Of a stretch of 64,000 nucleotides of DNA, positions 50,306 through 59,360 are shown piece by piece. The stretch spans positions 434,001 to 498,000 of the forward strand of contig JADJWH010000001.1 in NCBI GenBank assembly GCA_016716465.1, in the 5' to 3' direction. A program made the position numbers and the translations under genes. The number at the start of each line of letters is the position of its first letter. Within the stretch, counting starts at the first letter, position 1. The DNA is from Gammaproteobacteria bacterium. GTDB lineage: Bacteria > Pseudomonadota > Gammaproteobacteria > SZUA-140. Below the pieces are notes generated by a model that saw only the letters and a program-made list of their open reading frames with translations, was not told where the DNA came from and did no database searches.

Positions 50306-53300
50306 GCCCGCCGCTGGGAAAAAAGCTCGGCATTCGCGCCATGATCTACGTGGCGGGGGAACCGATACCGTTCTTCTGGCCCATGCGTTCATTCATTCAT
50401 CACAATCCCTTGCACGGCCTGGAGCATCACCCGTTTTACCGGGCGGTCGACTCGGGGCAGAGGCTCTTTCACGGACGGGCCTATCTGCCACGGCATTTGT
50501 ACCAGCGCTATCTGTCACAGGACAGGATGGACCGGCGCGCGCTGACCGCCGAGGTGGCCGCCTTCGTCGCTGCCCGCGAGCCGGTGCCGGGGCTGGACCT
50601 GCGGGGATTGCTGACGACGCTCCTGACGGAGATCAGCGCGCCGGTCTTTCTGCCCGCGACCTTCGCCGGCGTCCATGACGTGGCGACGGTGCTCAATGAC
50701 CGGCCGCTTGAGCGGACGGAGGATTTCGCCCGCGAAGCGATCGCGGCGCGGCTGACCGCGGATCTGCTCGGCGATCGCCCGGTCTATGAGGCCGTCGACT
50801 CCCTGTACGGGACGGAGATCGGCGCCACGCTCGATGAGCTGGTGATCAAGAGTTGCCTCGACTTCTTCGACGAAGGCCAGTCCGCATGGGCGATGCCGCA
50901 ACGTGAGCGCGGTTTCTTCGCCGCCTGGCGCGAGGTGGCGCAGCACAATGTCCGCCTCTTTCTGCGCGGTCTCCACATCCGCCAGATACTGGGCGCCGAC
51001 GAAAGCCCTGAAGGCGTCATCGCCTATGTGATGGAGGCGCTGGGGATTCCCCAGGACCGCTGGATCGGCTACTTCACCCGCGAACTCGCCCGCCTGCACG
51101 GCTGGACCGGTTTCATCCGCTGGCGCTCCAATACCAAGCGCTACCACTGGGCCCAGCGTTATCCCGCCGACCTGGTCGACTATCTGGCCGTACGCCTGAC
51201 GCTGGGACTCGCGCTGCTGCGCGAGCGGGGCGAGCATCGCATCGCCTGCAGCACCGCGGCGATCGAGGAGGCCATTCAGGGTCGCCTCGAGGAGACCTAC
51301 CTGCGTCGTGAGTTTCATGGCGGCGGCGTGCTGCCCGCCCTGGCGCACAAGGTCGAAGCCGCCTTGTCGCGCGGCTCCGGACGGGTGCTGTCGAAGGTCT
51401 TTTCCGAATATGCGCGGGAGAAGCGCGCCCGCGAGGCCGGGGAACAGGCGCAGCGTTTGCGGAAACTCGGTGAGAAATCCGGCCAGGCCGATGCCATCGC
51501 GCGGCTGTCCGGGAACGATCTCGCAGCCCTGCTCGAACTGTTGCGGGAATTCGAGCAGCGTGAGGGCGCGATGTGGTTGAGGGCTGCCGAGGCGCGGTCC
51601 ATCGAGCAGTTCCTGGATGGGGCGCACCTGCACTCGCCGTTGCCGCGGCCCAAGCGTCCCTTTGCCCAGGCACTGTTCTGTATCGATACCCGCTCGGAAC
51701 GCCTGCGGCGCCACCTGGAAGGTGTCGGTGATTATCAGACCTTCGGTATCGCGGGTTTCTTTGGTGTGCCGGTGAGCCTGATGGAACTGGGGAAGGGGAG
51801 CGAGACCCATCTGTGCCCGGTGCTGTTGATGCCGAAGAACCTGGTGCTGGAGATGACGCCGGGCGGTCGCCAGGACGAGGCGGCGGTCACCTTCCTGGAA
51901 AAGGCCATCCACGATCTGAAGGAATCGGTGCTGACGCCCTTCGTCACGGTGGAGGCGATCGGTCTGTTGTTCGGCTTCGACATGGTGGGCAAGACGGTCG
52001 CTCCGGCGAGCTACAATCGCTGGCGCCGCCGCATCCAGGCGCGCAAGCCGATCACCCGGCTGTTGCTGGACAAGCTCACCCGCGAGCAGGCGGACTCGAT
52101 CGTGCGCGCCGTGCAGCGCGCCGTGATCGTGAAGGCGATCGAGCGGGAGCTCGATCTGCGGCCCGAGCGCATTACCGACGAGCTGGTGCGTGAGCTGCGC
52201 GAGGTGGCGCTGGACCACGATGAAGCCTTCCCGAAGCTCCTCGACGCGCTGGGCGGCGACGAGGCGCGGGCGCGCGCCTTTCTCGAGCTCCTGCGCGGAC
52301 CCTACCGCATCAATCCCTCGTTCGCCGACCTGCAGATGGAGCGACTCGGTCGCATCGGATTCGCGCTCGACGAGCAGGTGCACCTGGTTGCCCAGGCCTT
52401 GCGCGCGATCGGCCTGACCGAAGGTTTCTCGCGTTTCGTGCTGCTGGTCGGCCATGGCAGCCGCTCGGAGAACAACCCCTACGAATCGGCGCTGGACTGC
52501 GGCGCCTGCGGCGGCAATCACGGTTTGGTCAGCGCGCGGGTGCTGGCGCAGATGGCGAACAAGCCGGAGGTGCGCCAGCGGCTCGGCGAGCTGGGCATCG
52601 ACGTCGCGCCGGATGTCTGGTTCGTGCCGGCACTGCATAACACCACCTCGGATGAAGTGACGCTGTTCGATCTGGATCTGCTGCCGTCCTCGCATCTGGT
52701 GTACCTGGACCGGTTGCGCCGCGGTCTGGCGGCGGCGGCGCGCCGGTGCGCGCAGGAGCGCATGCCGGGGCTGGCGATCGAGGGTGACCGGGTGGCCAAT
52801 CCCGCCGCCGCGTACCGGGCGGCGCAACGCAATGCCGCGGACTGGTCGCAGGTGCGCCCGGAGTGGGGCCTGTCCGGCAATGCCTATTTCATCATCGGCC
52901 GGCGCGACCTGACCCGGGACATGGCGCTCGACGGCCGCGCGTTTCTCCATTCGTACGATTATCGTGTCGATGAACGGCGGCGCTTGCTGGAGACCATCCT
53001 GTCCGGGCCGCTGGTCGTCGCGCAGTGGATCAATCTCGAACACTACTTCTCCACGGTCGATAACGAACGCTTCGGCAGCGGCAGCAAGGTCTATCACAAC
53101 GTGGCCGGCCGCTTCGGCGTCATGACGGGAAACCTCAGTGACCTGCGCACGGGGCTGCCCGCGCAGACCGTGCTGGAAAACGGCTTGCCCTACCATCAGC
53201 CGATTCGGCTGATCACGGTGCTGGAAGCCCCGTTCGAGCACGCCCGCGCCGCGATCGAGGCGGTCGCCCCGGTACGGAACCTGGTACGCAACGGCTGGAT

Positions 53301-53424
53301 CCGGATGATGGTGTTCGACCCGGAGGCGGCCGCGGTGTTTGTTTATGAGGAGGGGGACTGGCGCCGTCGTTCCCTCATCGATACGACTGAAACGGCATGT
53401 CTGGAGGAGCACGACCACGTATGA
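50302..53424 (+). CDS. dabA: DabA, DUF2309-type zinc subunit of the DAB carbon-accumulation complex
   Basis: 1040 residues from ATG 50302, overlapping the previous stop (ATGA). DUF2309/PF10070 proteins have a beta-carbonic-anhydrase-like zinc site: Cys460-Ile-Asp462 in ALFCIDTRSERLRRHLE, His718 in LLVGHGSRSENNPYESALDCG and Cys733 in DCGACGGNHG. The 15-residue His-Cys spacing matches characterised DabA, so hydration of CO2 to bicarbonate is expected. Works with the NuoL-like DabB as a vectorial CO2-trapping pump for the carboxysome. Longer than the ~830-residue DabA2 type, resembling the large DabA1 class. Overlaps the PII gene by ATGA. Confidence 0.93.
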   Translation: MSPPLGKKLGIRAMIYVAGEPIPFFWPMRSFIHHNPLHGLEHHPFYRAVDSGQRLFHGRAYLPRHLYQRYLSQDRMDRRALTAEVAAFVAAREPVPGLDLRGLLTTLLTEISAPVFLPATFAGVHDVATVLNDRPLERTEDFAREAIAARLTADLLGDRPVYEAVDSLYGTEIGATLDELVIKSCLDFFDEGQSAWAMPQRERGFFAAWREVAQHNVRLFLRGLHIRQILGADESPEGVIAYVMEALGIPQDRWIGYFTRELARLHGWTGFIRWRSNTKRYHWAQRYPADLVDYLAVRLTLGLALLRERGEHRIACSTAAIEEAIQGRLEETYLRREFHGGGVLPALAHKVEAALSRGSGRVLSKVFSEYAREKRAREAGEQAQRLRKLGEKSGQADAIARLSGNDLAALLELLREFEQREGAMWLRAAEARSIEQFLDGAHLHSPLPRPKRPFAQALFCIDTRSERLRRHLEGVGDYQTFGIAGFFGVPVSLMELGKGSETHLCPVLLMPKNLVLEMTPGGRQDEAAVTFLEKAIHDLKESVLTPFVTVEAIGLLFGFDMVGKTVAPASYNRWRRRIQARKPITRLLLDKLTREQADSIVRAVQRAVIVKAIERELDLRPERITDELVRELREVALDHDEAFPKLLDALGGDEARARAFLELLRGPYRINPSFADLQMERLGRIGFALDEQVHLVAQALRAIGLTEGFSRFVLLVGHGSRSENNPYESALDCGACGGNHGLVSARVLAQMANKPEVRQRLGELGIDVAPDVWFVPALHNTTSDEVTLFDLDLLPSSHLVYLDRLRRGLAAAARRCAQERMPGLAIEGDRVANPAAAYRAAQRNAADWSQVRPEWGLSGNAYFIIGRRDLTRDMALDGRAFLHSYDYRVDERRRLLETILSGPLVVAQWINLEHYFSTVDNERFGSGSKVYHNVAGRFGVMTGNLSDLRTGLPAQTVLENGLPYHQPIRLITVLEAPFEHARAAIEAVAPVRNLVRNGWIRMMVFDPEAAAVFVYEEGDWRRRSLIDTTETACLEEHDHV

Positions 53425-53747
53425 AGAACCTCAATTTCAGTCCGCTCAAGAAGCTGGAGATCATCCTGGACGGCGAGCATCAGGCCTTCGTGACCGACAT
53501 ACTCGATCGCGCGGGCGTCAAGGGTTACACCATTATCAACAATCTCTCCGGCAAAGGTCGTCACGGGTTTCATGAAGGACACCTGATGTTCAACGAGGAT
53601 GACGTGCTGATCATGATCATCGCCGCCGTGCCGGAGCAACTGGTGAAACCGATCCTTGAGGGGCTGGCGCCCTTCTACAACGAACACTCCGGAGTGGTGT
53701 TCATTTCCGACATCCAGGTGACGCGTCTGGTGAAATTCGGGGGCTGA
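53421..53747 (+). CDS. Carboxysome-associated PII-like protein (CPII type)
   Basis: 108 residues from ATG 53421, overlapping the dabA stop. The sequence has the PII ferredoxin-like fold pattern (SPLKKLEIILDGEHQAFVTD; LDRAGVKGYTIINNLSGKG; DVLIMIIAAVPEQLVKPILEGL) with a shortened T-loop and no uridylylation Tyr segment. CPII proteins in carboxysome and bicarbonate-transporter operons are known to bind adenine nucleotides and bicarbonate. By its position as the last gene of the DAB operon it probably adjusts transport to energy charge or bicarbonate. Confidence 0.88.
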   Translation: MKNLNFSPLKKLEIILDGEHQAFVTDILDRAGVKGYTIINNLSGKGRHGFHEGHLMFNEDDVLIMIIAAVPEQLVKPILEGLAPFYNEHSGVVFISDIQVTRLVKFGG

Positions 53748-53793
53748 GGGTACGGGCTGCCCCGTCATCGATTCGTTCCGGCCGGGCGCGTGC

Positions 53794-54864
53794 TTATGTC
53801 AGATCGCCGAGCCGGCGCAGTGCTGCCGCGACGTCGTCCTCGCTTGCGCCGGTGACCGTGATATGGCCGACCTTGCGGCCCGGCACCGGCGGCTTGCCGT
53901 AGTCATGCAGATGGGCGCCCGGGATGCCCAGCACCGCGGCGCGGTCCGGGACGCTCCCCAGGCAGTTCACCATGGCGCAATGACCGCGGGCCGCGGTACT
54001 TCCGAGTGGCAATCCCAGTATGGCGCGCAGGTGATTTTCGAACTGGCTGGTGATCGCGCCTTCGATCGTCCAGTGCCCGGTGTTGTGAACTCGCGGCGCC
54101 ATTTCATTGGCGAGGAGGGCATCTCCGCGCTGGAAGAACTCGATCGCCATGACGCCGACGTAATCGAGTTCGGTCATGATGCGTCGCGCGTGATCCTCGG
54201 CCAGCGGCTGGATCGGATCTCCGGAGCGGCAATGTGAGAGCGTGAGCACGCCGTCGCGATGTTCGTTTTCCGCGACCGGATAGCAGGCAAAGCCGTCGTC
54301 GCGGCCGCGCACGCCGATGATGGAGATCTCGCGTTCGAATTTCAGCCACGCTTCCGCGATCAGCGGAACCGAGCCGAGTCGCTTCCATGCCGCGTCGATG
54401 TCGGCGTGACCGGATATTCGGTATTGGCCCTTGCCATCGTAGCCCAGGCGGCGGGTCTTGACGATGCAGGGGCCGATGGCGGCAAAAGCCTCCAGGTGGT
54501 CGCGCGAATCGATCGCGGCATAGGCCGCGGTGGGAATGCCGAGGCGCTGAAAAAAATCCTTCTCCAGCAGGCGGTCCTGCGTCGTGGCGAGGATCTCCGC
54601 GGCGGGAAACACCGGCGCATGGCGCGCCGCCAGACGCATGGACCCGGCGGCCACATTCTCGAATTCCGTCGTGACGACGTCCGCCGCCTGCGCAAGGCGT
54701 TCGATCGCAAGCGCGTCGTCGTAATCCGCGCGCAGATGTTCCCCCAGCACGGCGGCGCAGGGACGCGCCGCGGGATCGAGGAAGACGAATTCGAGCCCCA
54801 TCGGAATGCCCGCCAGGGCCAGCATGCGCCCGAGCTGGCCGGCTCCCAGGATACCGACCTTCAT
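53794..54864 (-). CDS. purK: 5-(carboxyamino)imidazole ribonucleotide synthase PurK
   Basis: 356 residues of the ATP-grasp family. N-terminal GILGAGQLGRMLALAG (nucleotide-binding fold), central IVKTRRLGYDGKGQY with the ATP-grasp Lys and Gly-rich loop, and C-terminal FFQRGDALLANEMAPRVHNTGHWTIEG with metal-binding acidic residues. It converts AIR, ATP and bicarbonate to N5-CAIR in purine synthesis. Translationally coupled to purE (the stop and start share one base). It runs convergently with the DAB operon. Confidence 0.95.
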   Translation of the reverse strand: MKVGILGAGQLGRMLALAGIPMGLEFVFLDPAARPCAAVLGEHLRADYDDALAIERLAQAADVVTTEFENVAAGSMRLAARHAPVFPAAEILATTQDRLLEKDFFQRLGIPTAAYAAIDSRDHLEAFAAIGPCIVKTRRLGYDGKGQYRISGHADIDAAWKRLGSVPLIAEAWLKFEREISIIGVRGRDDGFACYPVAENEHRDGVLTLSHCRSGDPIQPLAEDHARRIMTELDYVGVMAIEFFQRGDALLANEMAPRVHNTGHWTIEGAITSQFENHLRAILGLPLGSTAARGHCAMVNCLGSVPDRAAVLGIPGAHLHDYGKPPVPGRKVGHITVTGASEDDVAAALRRLGDLT

Positions 54865-55358
54865 TACGGCCCGATCCGCGGGTCCGGATTGTTCAGCACC
54901 GTTTCGGTCTGCGCGCGGCGAAAGGCCTCTAGCGCCGTCCGCACGGCCGGATGCTTGTTGCTGACGATGCTGGCCGCAAGGAGGCCGGCGTTGGTGGCGC
55001 CGGCGATGCCGATCGCGAGGGTCCCGACCGGAATCCCCGCCGGCATCTGCACGATCGACAGCAGCGAGTCCATGCCGCTGAGCGCCTTGCTCTGTACCGG
55101 GACGCCCAGCACCGGCAGCGCGGTCTTGGCCGCCACCATGCCGGGCAGGTGCGCGGCGCCGCCGGCGCCCGCGATGATCACTTCCAGCCCGCGTTCCAGC
55201 GCGGACCCGGCATAGCTGAACAATTTGTCGGGGGTGCGATGGGCGGAGACGACCTCCACCTCGTGGGCGACACCAAGCGTATCCAGCACTGCCGCGGCGT
55301 GCTGCATCGTTTCCCAGTCGCTGCGCGACCCCATGATGATACCGACCAGTGGCTGCAT
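54864..55358 (-). CDS. purE: N5-carboxyaminoimidazole ribonucleotide mutase PurE
   Basis: 164 residues from ATG 55358, preceded by AGGAG at 7 nt; the longer TTG start is rejected. Class I PurE motifs are complete: GIIMGSRSDWETM, VVSAHRTPDKLF with the catalytic His, IIAGAGGAAHLPGMVAA and GVPVQSKALSGMDSLLSIVQMPAGIPV. It rearranges N5-CAIR to CAIR, using the product of purK in the same operon. Confidence 0.97.
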   Translation of the reverse strand: MQPLVGIIMGSRSDWETMQHAAAVLDTLGVAHEVEVVSAHRTPDKLFSYAGSALERGLEVIIAGAGGAAHLPGMVAAKTALPVLGVPVQSKALSGMDSLLSIVQMPAGIPVGTLAIGIAGATNAGLLAASIVSNKHPAVRTALEAFRRAQTETVLNNPDPRIGP

Positions 55359-55389
55359 TCGCTGGCTCCTCTTCTTCAATGTCGTCGTG

Positions 55390-56463
55390 TCATGCGCCGG
55401 TGAGGCGGAAATCGATGGTCAGGCGGTCCTCCGCAATGGGGCGGAACAGACCGTTGGCGAAATCCACGTGGAGAGGGTGGTGGCGGTAGTAGTCGACGAT
55501 ATTCTCGTTGGCGAAGGTGACGATCCAGCAATGGCGATAGCGCGCCGCGTCGGCGATCGCCTCTCCGGTCGCCACCGCCCGAACGCCGGGGATCATGGCC
55601 AGGCGCTGGCGTCCCTCCTGAAGAATGCCCGCCAGCTCCGGGAGCGCGCCGGCGGGGACGTTGAACTCGACCACATGAACCACCGGCTGCAGCGGCGGGC
55701 ATTGCGCCAGCACCTCCGCCGCGCGACCCGCGCTGCCCCAGAGCTTGAAGGCATCGGCCGGGATTTCCGCATCGACGTGGTGTACCAGGGTCAGTCCCGA
55801 CTCGATCAGCCGGTGTACCTGGTCGGGCAGGACCTCGCCGGAAATGCGGGTCAACAGCGGGACGGGCGCGCCCTCGTGGATGCGGCGCAACCGTGTGTAG
55901 TCCAGCTTCGCGCGCCGTTTGCTGGCGGAATCCGTGCCGCCGATGTCCACGCCCAGAAAGTCGAGGGAGGCCCGCTCGGCCAGCGCGATACATTCCGCGA
56001 CCGCGGGACGGTTGTCCTGTGCGCCATCGCCCTCGGCATGATCCGGCAGCATCGCGCCGATGGCCACGCCGCACGGTTGGGCAATCTCGGTCAGCGACTT
56101 GACCTCGGCGACCACATGCGGAAAAACCACGGTCGACGGTGTGACGGAGACGGCGCTGCAGCCGGAATTGATCGCGCTGACGAGGTCTGCCTTGGCGGAG
56201 GCATCCAGGCCCATCAGGGCTACCGGAATTCCCGCCTGGGCCCCGGCCGCCTCGCACGCGGCGAACAGCGCCCTGGTCATACCGGGTGTGTCCGATGCGG
56301 GGACGGGCGCGAGGACCAGCGGCGCGCGCTGGGCGATGGCGGCGGCGAGCGCCGCGTCGAGCCTGGGCGAGGAGTCGATCGATACGATGCTGAGCGCATA
56401 GTGGTGCAGCGCCGCATGCCGGACCAGATTAGTGAAGCTGACGATTGCCAAGACCCGGACCAC
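55390..56463 (-). CDS. Degenerate class II aldolase-like protein fused to a Dabb domain
   Basis: About 358 residues; the start is uncertain (GTG 56463, or TTG 56451 aligning with family N-termini). Residues to about 250 follow the class II fructose-bisphosphate-aldolase barrel (SFTNLVRHAALHHYALSIV; LVSAINSGCSAVSVTPS; LDFLGVDIGGTDSASK; LIESGLTLVHHVD). But the zinc-ligand positions are changed: HxDHG becomes LMGLDAS, TSHG becomes GGTDS, and HGSSG becomes RISGE. The last ~100 residues are a Dabb (stress-responsive alpha/beta barrel) domain (VVHVVEFNVPAG; YRHCWIVTFANENIVDYY). Metal-dependent aldolase activity is therefore unlikely; a binding or regulatory role is inferred. It ends 31 bp from purE. 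Confidence 0.65.
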   Translation of the reverse strand: MVRVLAIVSFTNLVRHAALHHYALSIVSIDSSPRLDAALAAAIAQRAPLVLAPVPASDTPGMTRALFAACEAAGAQAGIPVALMGLDASAKADLVSAINSGCSAVSVTPSTVVFPHVVAEVKSLTEIAQPCGVAIGAMLPDHAEGDGAQDNRPAVAECIALAERASLDFLGVDIGGTDSASKRRAKLDYTRLRRIHEGAPVPLLTRISGEVLPDQVHRLIESGLTLVHHVDAEIPADAFKLWGSAGRAAEVLAQCPPLQPVVHVVEFNVPAGALPELAGILQEGRQRLAMIPGVRAVATGEAIADAARYRHCWIVTFANENIVDYYRHHPLHVDFANGLFRPIAEDRLTIDFRLTGA

Positions 56464-56669
56464 CCATTGATGGCCGGCGCCCGTGCGGCGCCGGCACACT
56501 GTCACACAGAACGCCTACGTTACCAGTAATCGGGCGTATGTGAGCGGGTTTTTTCATTGATCAATGTTAATACATGGTATCGGTATTTCCAATTTCACCT
56601 TTTACCCGAGTTTCCGCATCATCCCTCCATCGTGTTCGATAAGCCCCTTGTGGCGCGTGTGGAGGGTGT

Positions 56670-57611
56670 ATGCCGCTGATGAGAGTGCGGGACCTGGTAA
56701 GACACGCTTCCCAGCATGGTTATCTGGTGGCGTCCTTCAAGGTACACGGGGCCGAGGAGGCGCAGTCGGTGGTCAATGCCGCGGAAACAGCGCGCGCCCC
56801 CGCGATCATCGCCGTGGACGAGCGAAGCCCGGTCTTTCTGCGGCATGAAATCACGCTGGCAATCGCGGAGTCGCTCGCATCCTCGTCCTCCGTTCCGATT
56901 GCCGTGGAGATCGTGTCCAGCTCGCAGGTAACCGATCTGATCAATTCACGGACGGACAGCGCCGCGGCCAGCCTATCATCTTCCATGGCGAGCGACTCCC
57001 CGTACGCCGTTGCAGCCGACGCAAACACCCTGCCTGAAACGGAAGCCCGGGATCGTGAGATGTGGTTCGCCTCGCCGGCCGCCGCATCGGAGCTGTCCGG
57101 GTCCACGCATGCCGGATGCCGGCTCGGTCTCGTCGTCGAGGACCCGAGCGAGTCCGGTCTGCGCCCGGCGGCCCTGCGCAAGCAGCTCCAGAATCTGCAG
57201 GCACTCCACCGCTATTCCCTGGTCGTGGACGGCGATCTGCCCTGGCCGAACGCGACGTTCCGCTCGCTGCCAGGTCTCGGAGTCACCAAGGTCAATTTCG
57301 ACAATCTCCTCGGCGTGTTCATCGCCAAGGCCTATCGGCGCGCGGCCCAGAAGGCCGGTGATCACTATCGCACGGCCATGGAAGAGGCTTTCACTGCGCT
57401 GGTGGGGGAGATCGTCGAGCGCCTGCGTCGCGCCGGAGGGAGCGGGCGTGCCGCGGATGTGCTGGCTTGCGTCGCGGACAATGCGCCGGAACCCGTCAGT
57501 TCGCCAGCTGCGATGGCCGGGCGCGGAAACCTCCGCGCCGCGGGCGCGACGGCGCCCATGTTTTCGCGGCGTTCGGCGGAGCATGGCGGGCATGTGTCGT
57601 TTTTCGACTGA
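56670..57611 (+). CDS. Degenerate class II aldolase-like protein upstream of RuBisCO
   Basis: 313 residues from ATG 56670 with GGAGGG upstream. The N-terminus (MRVRDLVRHASQHGYLVASFKVHGAEEAQSVV, seen as LVRHASQHGYLVASFKV) and the late GLGVTKVNFDNLLGVFIAKAY match class II aldolases. However the HxDHG segment reads VEIVSSS and the HGSSG segment reads DGDLP, so the zinc ligands are gone. The central insert is Ser/Ala-rich, and the tail is disordered with a final HGGHVSFFD. Divergent from the other aldolase-like gene and 289 bp upstream of cbbL in the same direction. A pseudoenzyme, perhaps a sugar-phosphate sensor or Calvin-cycle regulator; this is inference. Confidence 0.6.
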   Translation: MPLMRVRDLVRHASQHGYLVASFKVHGAEEAQSVVNAAETARAPAIIAVDERSPVFLRHEITLAIAESLASSSSVPIAVEIVSSSQVTDLINSRTDSAAASLSSSMASDSPYAVAADANTLPETEARDREMWFASPAAASELSGSTHAGCRLGLVVEDPSESGLRPAALRKQLQNLQALHRYSLVVDGDLPWPNATFRSLPGLGVTKVNFDNLLGVFIAKAYRRAAQKAGDHYRTAMEEAFTALVGEIVERLRRAGGSGRAADVLACVADNAPEPVSSPAAMAGRGNLRAAGATAPMFSRRSAEHGGHVSFFD

Positions 57612-57727
57612 GTGCTGTATCGGACACCCTGTACGGTGACCGCCCTGAGGGAGAGGGATGTTTCATGACGCGGCACGGATGGATGGGTATTTACAAAATG
57701 CAATGCGAGAAATTTAAAGTATCAATT

Positions 57728-57745
57728 GGCGTTAATGGCAACGCC
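57728..57745. promoter_or_regulatory. Palindrome in the cbbL upstream region
   Basis: GGCGTT (57728-57733) and AACGCC (57740-57745) are perfect 6-bp arms around a 6-bp spacer, about 155 bp before cbbL. Position and dyad suit a transcription factor (a CbbR-type regulator would be expected), but the sequence is not a clear LysR T-N11-A box, so the protein is not identified. Confidence 0.45.
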
Positions 57746-57899
57746 GTGGCATTTTCTGAACCAGCATAGGTATTCACGCGTCGTCGGTGAATCCAGCGCA
57801 GGATGACTGCGCCACAACAAAGCAAAGACAGGTTTACGTACGACAATCTTCTGAACTGGCCACCACTAGGAATCGCGAAATCAAGAGAGGAGCAAGCAC

Positions 57900-59315
57900 A
57901 TGAGCCAAAAGCAATACTCAGCCGGGGTGAAAGAATACCGAGAGACATACTGGACCCCTGACTACGTTCCCCTGGACACCGATCTGCTGGCCTGTTTCAA
58001 GGTCACCCCGCAGCCGGGTGTGCCGCGCGAGGAGGTTGCCGCCGCCGTGGCCGCCGAATCGTCCACCGGAACCTGGACCACGGTGTGGACAGACCTGTTG
58101 ACCGATCTCGACTACTACAAGGGCCGCGCCTACCGCATCGAGCCGGTGCCGGGCGATGCCGAGTCCTTCTACGCCTTTGTCGCCTACCCGATCGACCTCT
58201 TCGAGGAAGGCTCTGTCGTCAACGTGCTGACCTCGCTGGTCGGCAACGTGTTCGGTTTCAAGGCGCTCAAGCACCTGCGCCTGGAAGACATCCGTTTCCC
58301 CATCGCCTACGTCAAGACCTGTCTCGGCCCGCCCAACGGCATCCAGGTCGAGCGCGACAAGATGAACAAGTACGGCCGTCCGCTGCTGGGCTGCACCATC
58401 AAGCCGAAGCTCGGCCTGTCGGCCAAGAACTACGGCCGCGCCGTCTACGAATGTCTGCGTGGCGGTCTGGACTTCACCAAGGACGACGAGAACATCAACT
58501 CGCAGCCCTTCATGCGCTGGCAGAACCGCTTCGAATTCGTCGCCGAGGCGATCTACAAGGCGCAACAGGAGACCGGCGAGCGCAAGGGCCACTACCTGAA
58601 CGTCACCGCGCCGGATCCCGAGGCGATGTACGAGCGCGCCCAGTTCGCCAAGGAGCTCGGCATGCCGATCATCATGCACGACTTCCTGACCGCCGGCTTC
58701 ACCGCCAACACCGGTCTCGCCAAGTGGTGCCGCAAGAACGGCATGCTGTTGCACATCCACCGCGCCATGCACGCGGTGATCGACCGCCATCCCAAGCACG
58801 GCATCCATTTCCGCGTGTTGTCCAAGTGTCTGCGCCTGTCGGGCGGTGACCATATCCATACCGGTACCGTCGTCGGCAAGCTCGAAGGCGATCGCGGTGC
58901 GACGCTCGGCTTCGTCGACCTGCTGCGCGAATCCTTCATCCCGGAAGACCGCGCTCGCGGCATCTTCTTCGATCAGGACTGGGGTTCGATGCCCGGCGTC
59001 TTCGCCGTGGCCTCGGGCGGTATCCACGTCTGGCACATGCCGGCGCTGGTCACGATCTTCGGCGACGACTCGGTGCTTCAGTTCGGCGGCGGCACCCTGG
59101 GCCATCCGTGGGGCAACGCCGCGGGTGCGGCGGCCAACCGCGTCGCGCTCGAGGCCTGCGTGAAGGCGCGTAACCAGGGTCGTGCACTCGAGAAGGAGTC
59201 GAACGCGATCCTCACCGAGGCCGCCAAGTCGAGCCCCGAGTTGGCCATCGCGCTCGAGACCTGGAAGGAAATCAAGTTCGAATTCGAGACGGTGGACAAG
59301 CTGGACGTGGCCTAA
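57900..59315 (+). CDS. cbbL: RuBisCO large subunit, form IA
   Basis: 471 residues, standard length. Catalytic landmarks present: the carbamylated-Lys segment GGLDFTKDDEN, loop Lys in PLLGCTIKPKLGLS, SGGDHIHTGTVVGKLEGDR with loop 6, and the conserved HVWHMPALV. High similarity to carboxysomal IA forms is evident from the N-terminus (YSAGVKEYRETYWTPDYVP). Fixes CO2 on ribulose-1,5-bisphosphate inside the carboxysome. A strong GAGAGGAG ribosome site precedes ATG 57900. First gene of the carboxysome operon. Confidence 0.99.
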   Translation: MSQKQYSAGVKEYRETYWTPDYVPLDTDLLACFKVTPQPGVPREEVAAAVAAESSTGTWTTVWTDLLTDLDYYKGRAYRIEPVPGDAESFYAFVAYPIDLFEEGSVVNVLTSLVGNVFGFKALKHLRLEDIRFPIAYVKTCLGPPNGIQVERDKMNKYGRPLLGCTIKPKLGLSAKNYGRAVYECLRGGLDFTKDDENINSQPFMRWQNRFEFVAEAIYKAQQETGERKGHYLNVTAPDPEAMYERAQFAKELGMPIIMHDFLTAGFTANTGLAKWCRKNGMLLHIHRAMHAVIDRHPKHGIHFRVLSKCLRLSGGDHIHTGTVVGKLEGDRGATLGFVDLLRESFIPEDRARGIFFDQDWGSMPGVFAVASGGIHVWHMPALVTIFGDDSVLQFGGGTLGHPWGNAAGAAANRVALEACVKARNQGRALEKESNAILTEAAKSSPELAIALETWKEIKFEFETVDKLDVA

Positions 59316-59360
59316 ACGGCAGTTTGCACCGGCATCCCAAACTCACTACGCGAGGACATC

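Noticed and set aside
50515..53418. 967-codon antisense frame opposite dabA
   Set aside because: dabA has an intact zinc site and operon coupling; the antisense frame has no start signal or recognisable domain.
56660..57300. Canonical class II fructose-bisphosphate aldolase (cbbA) upstream of cbbL
   Set aside because: The barrel resemblance is real but the zinc-ligand motifs are absent, so the catalytic name would mislead.
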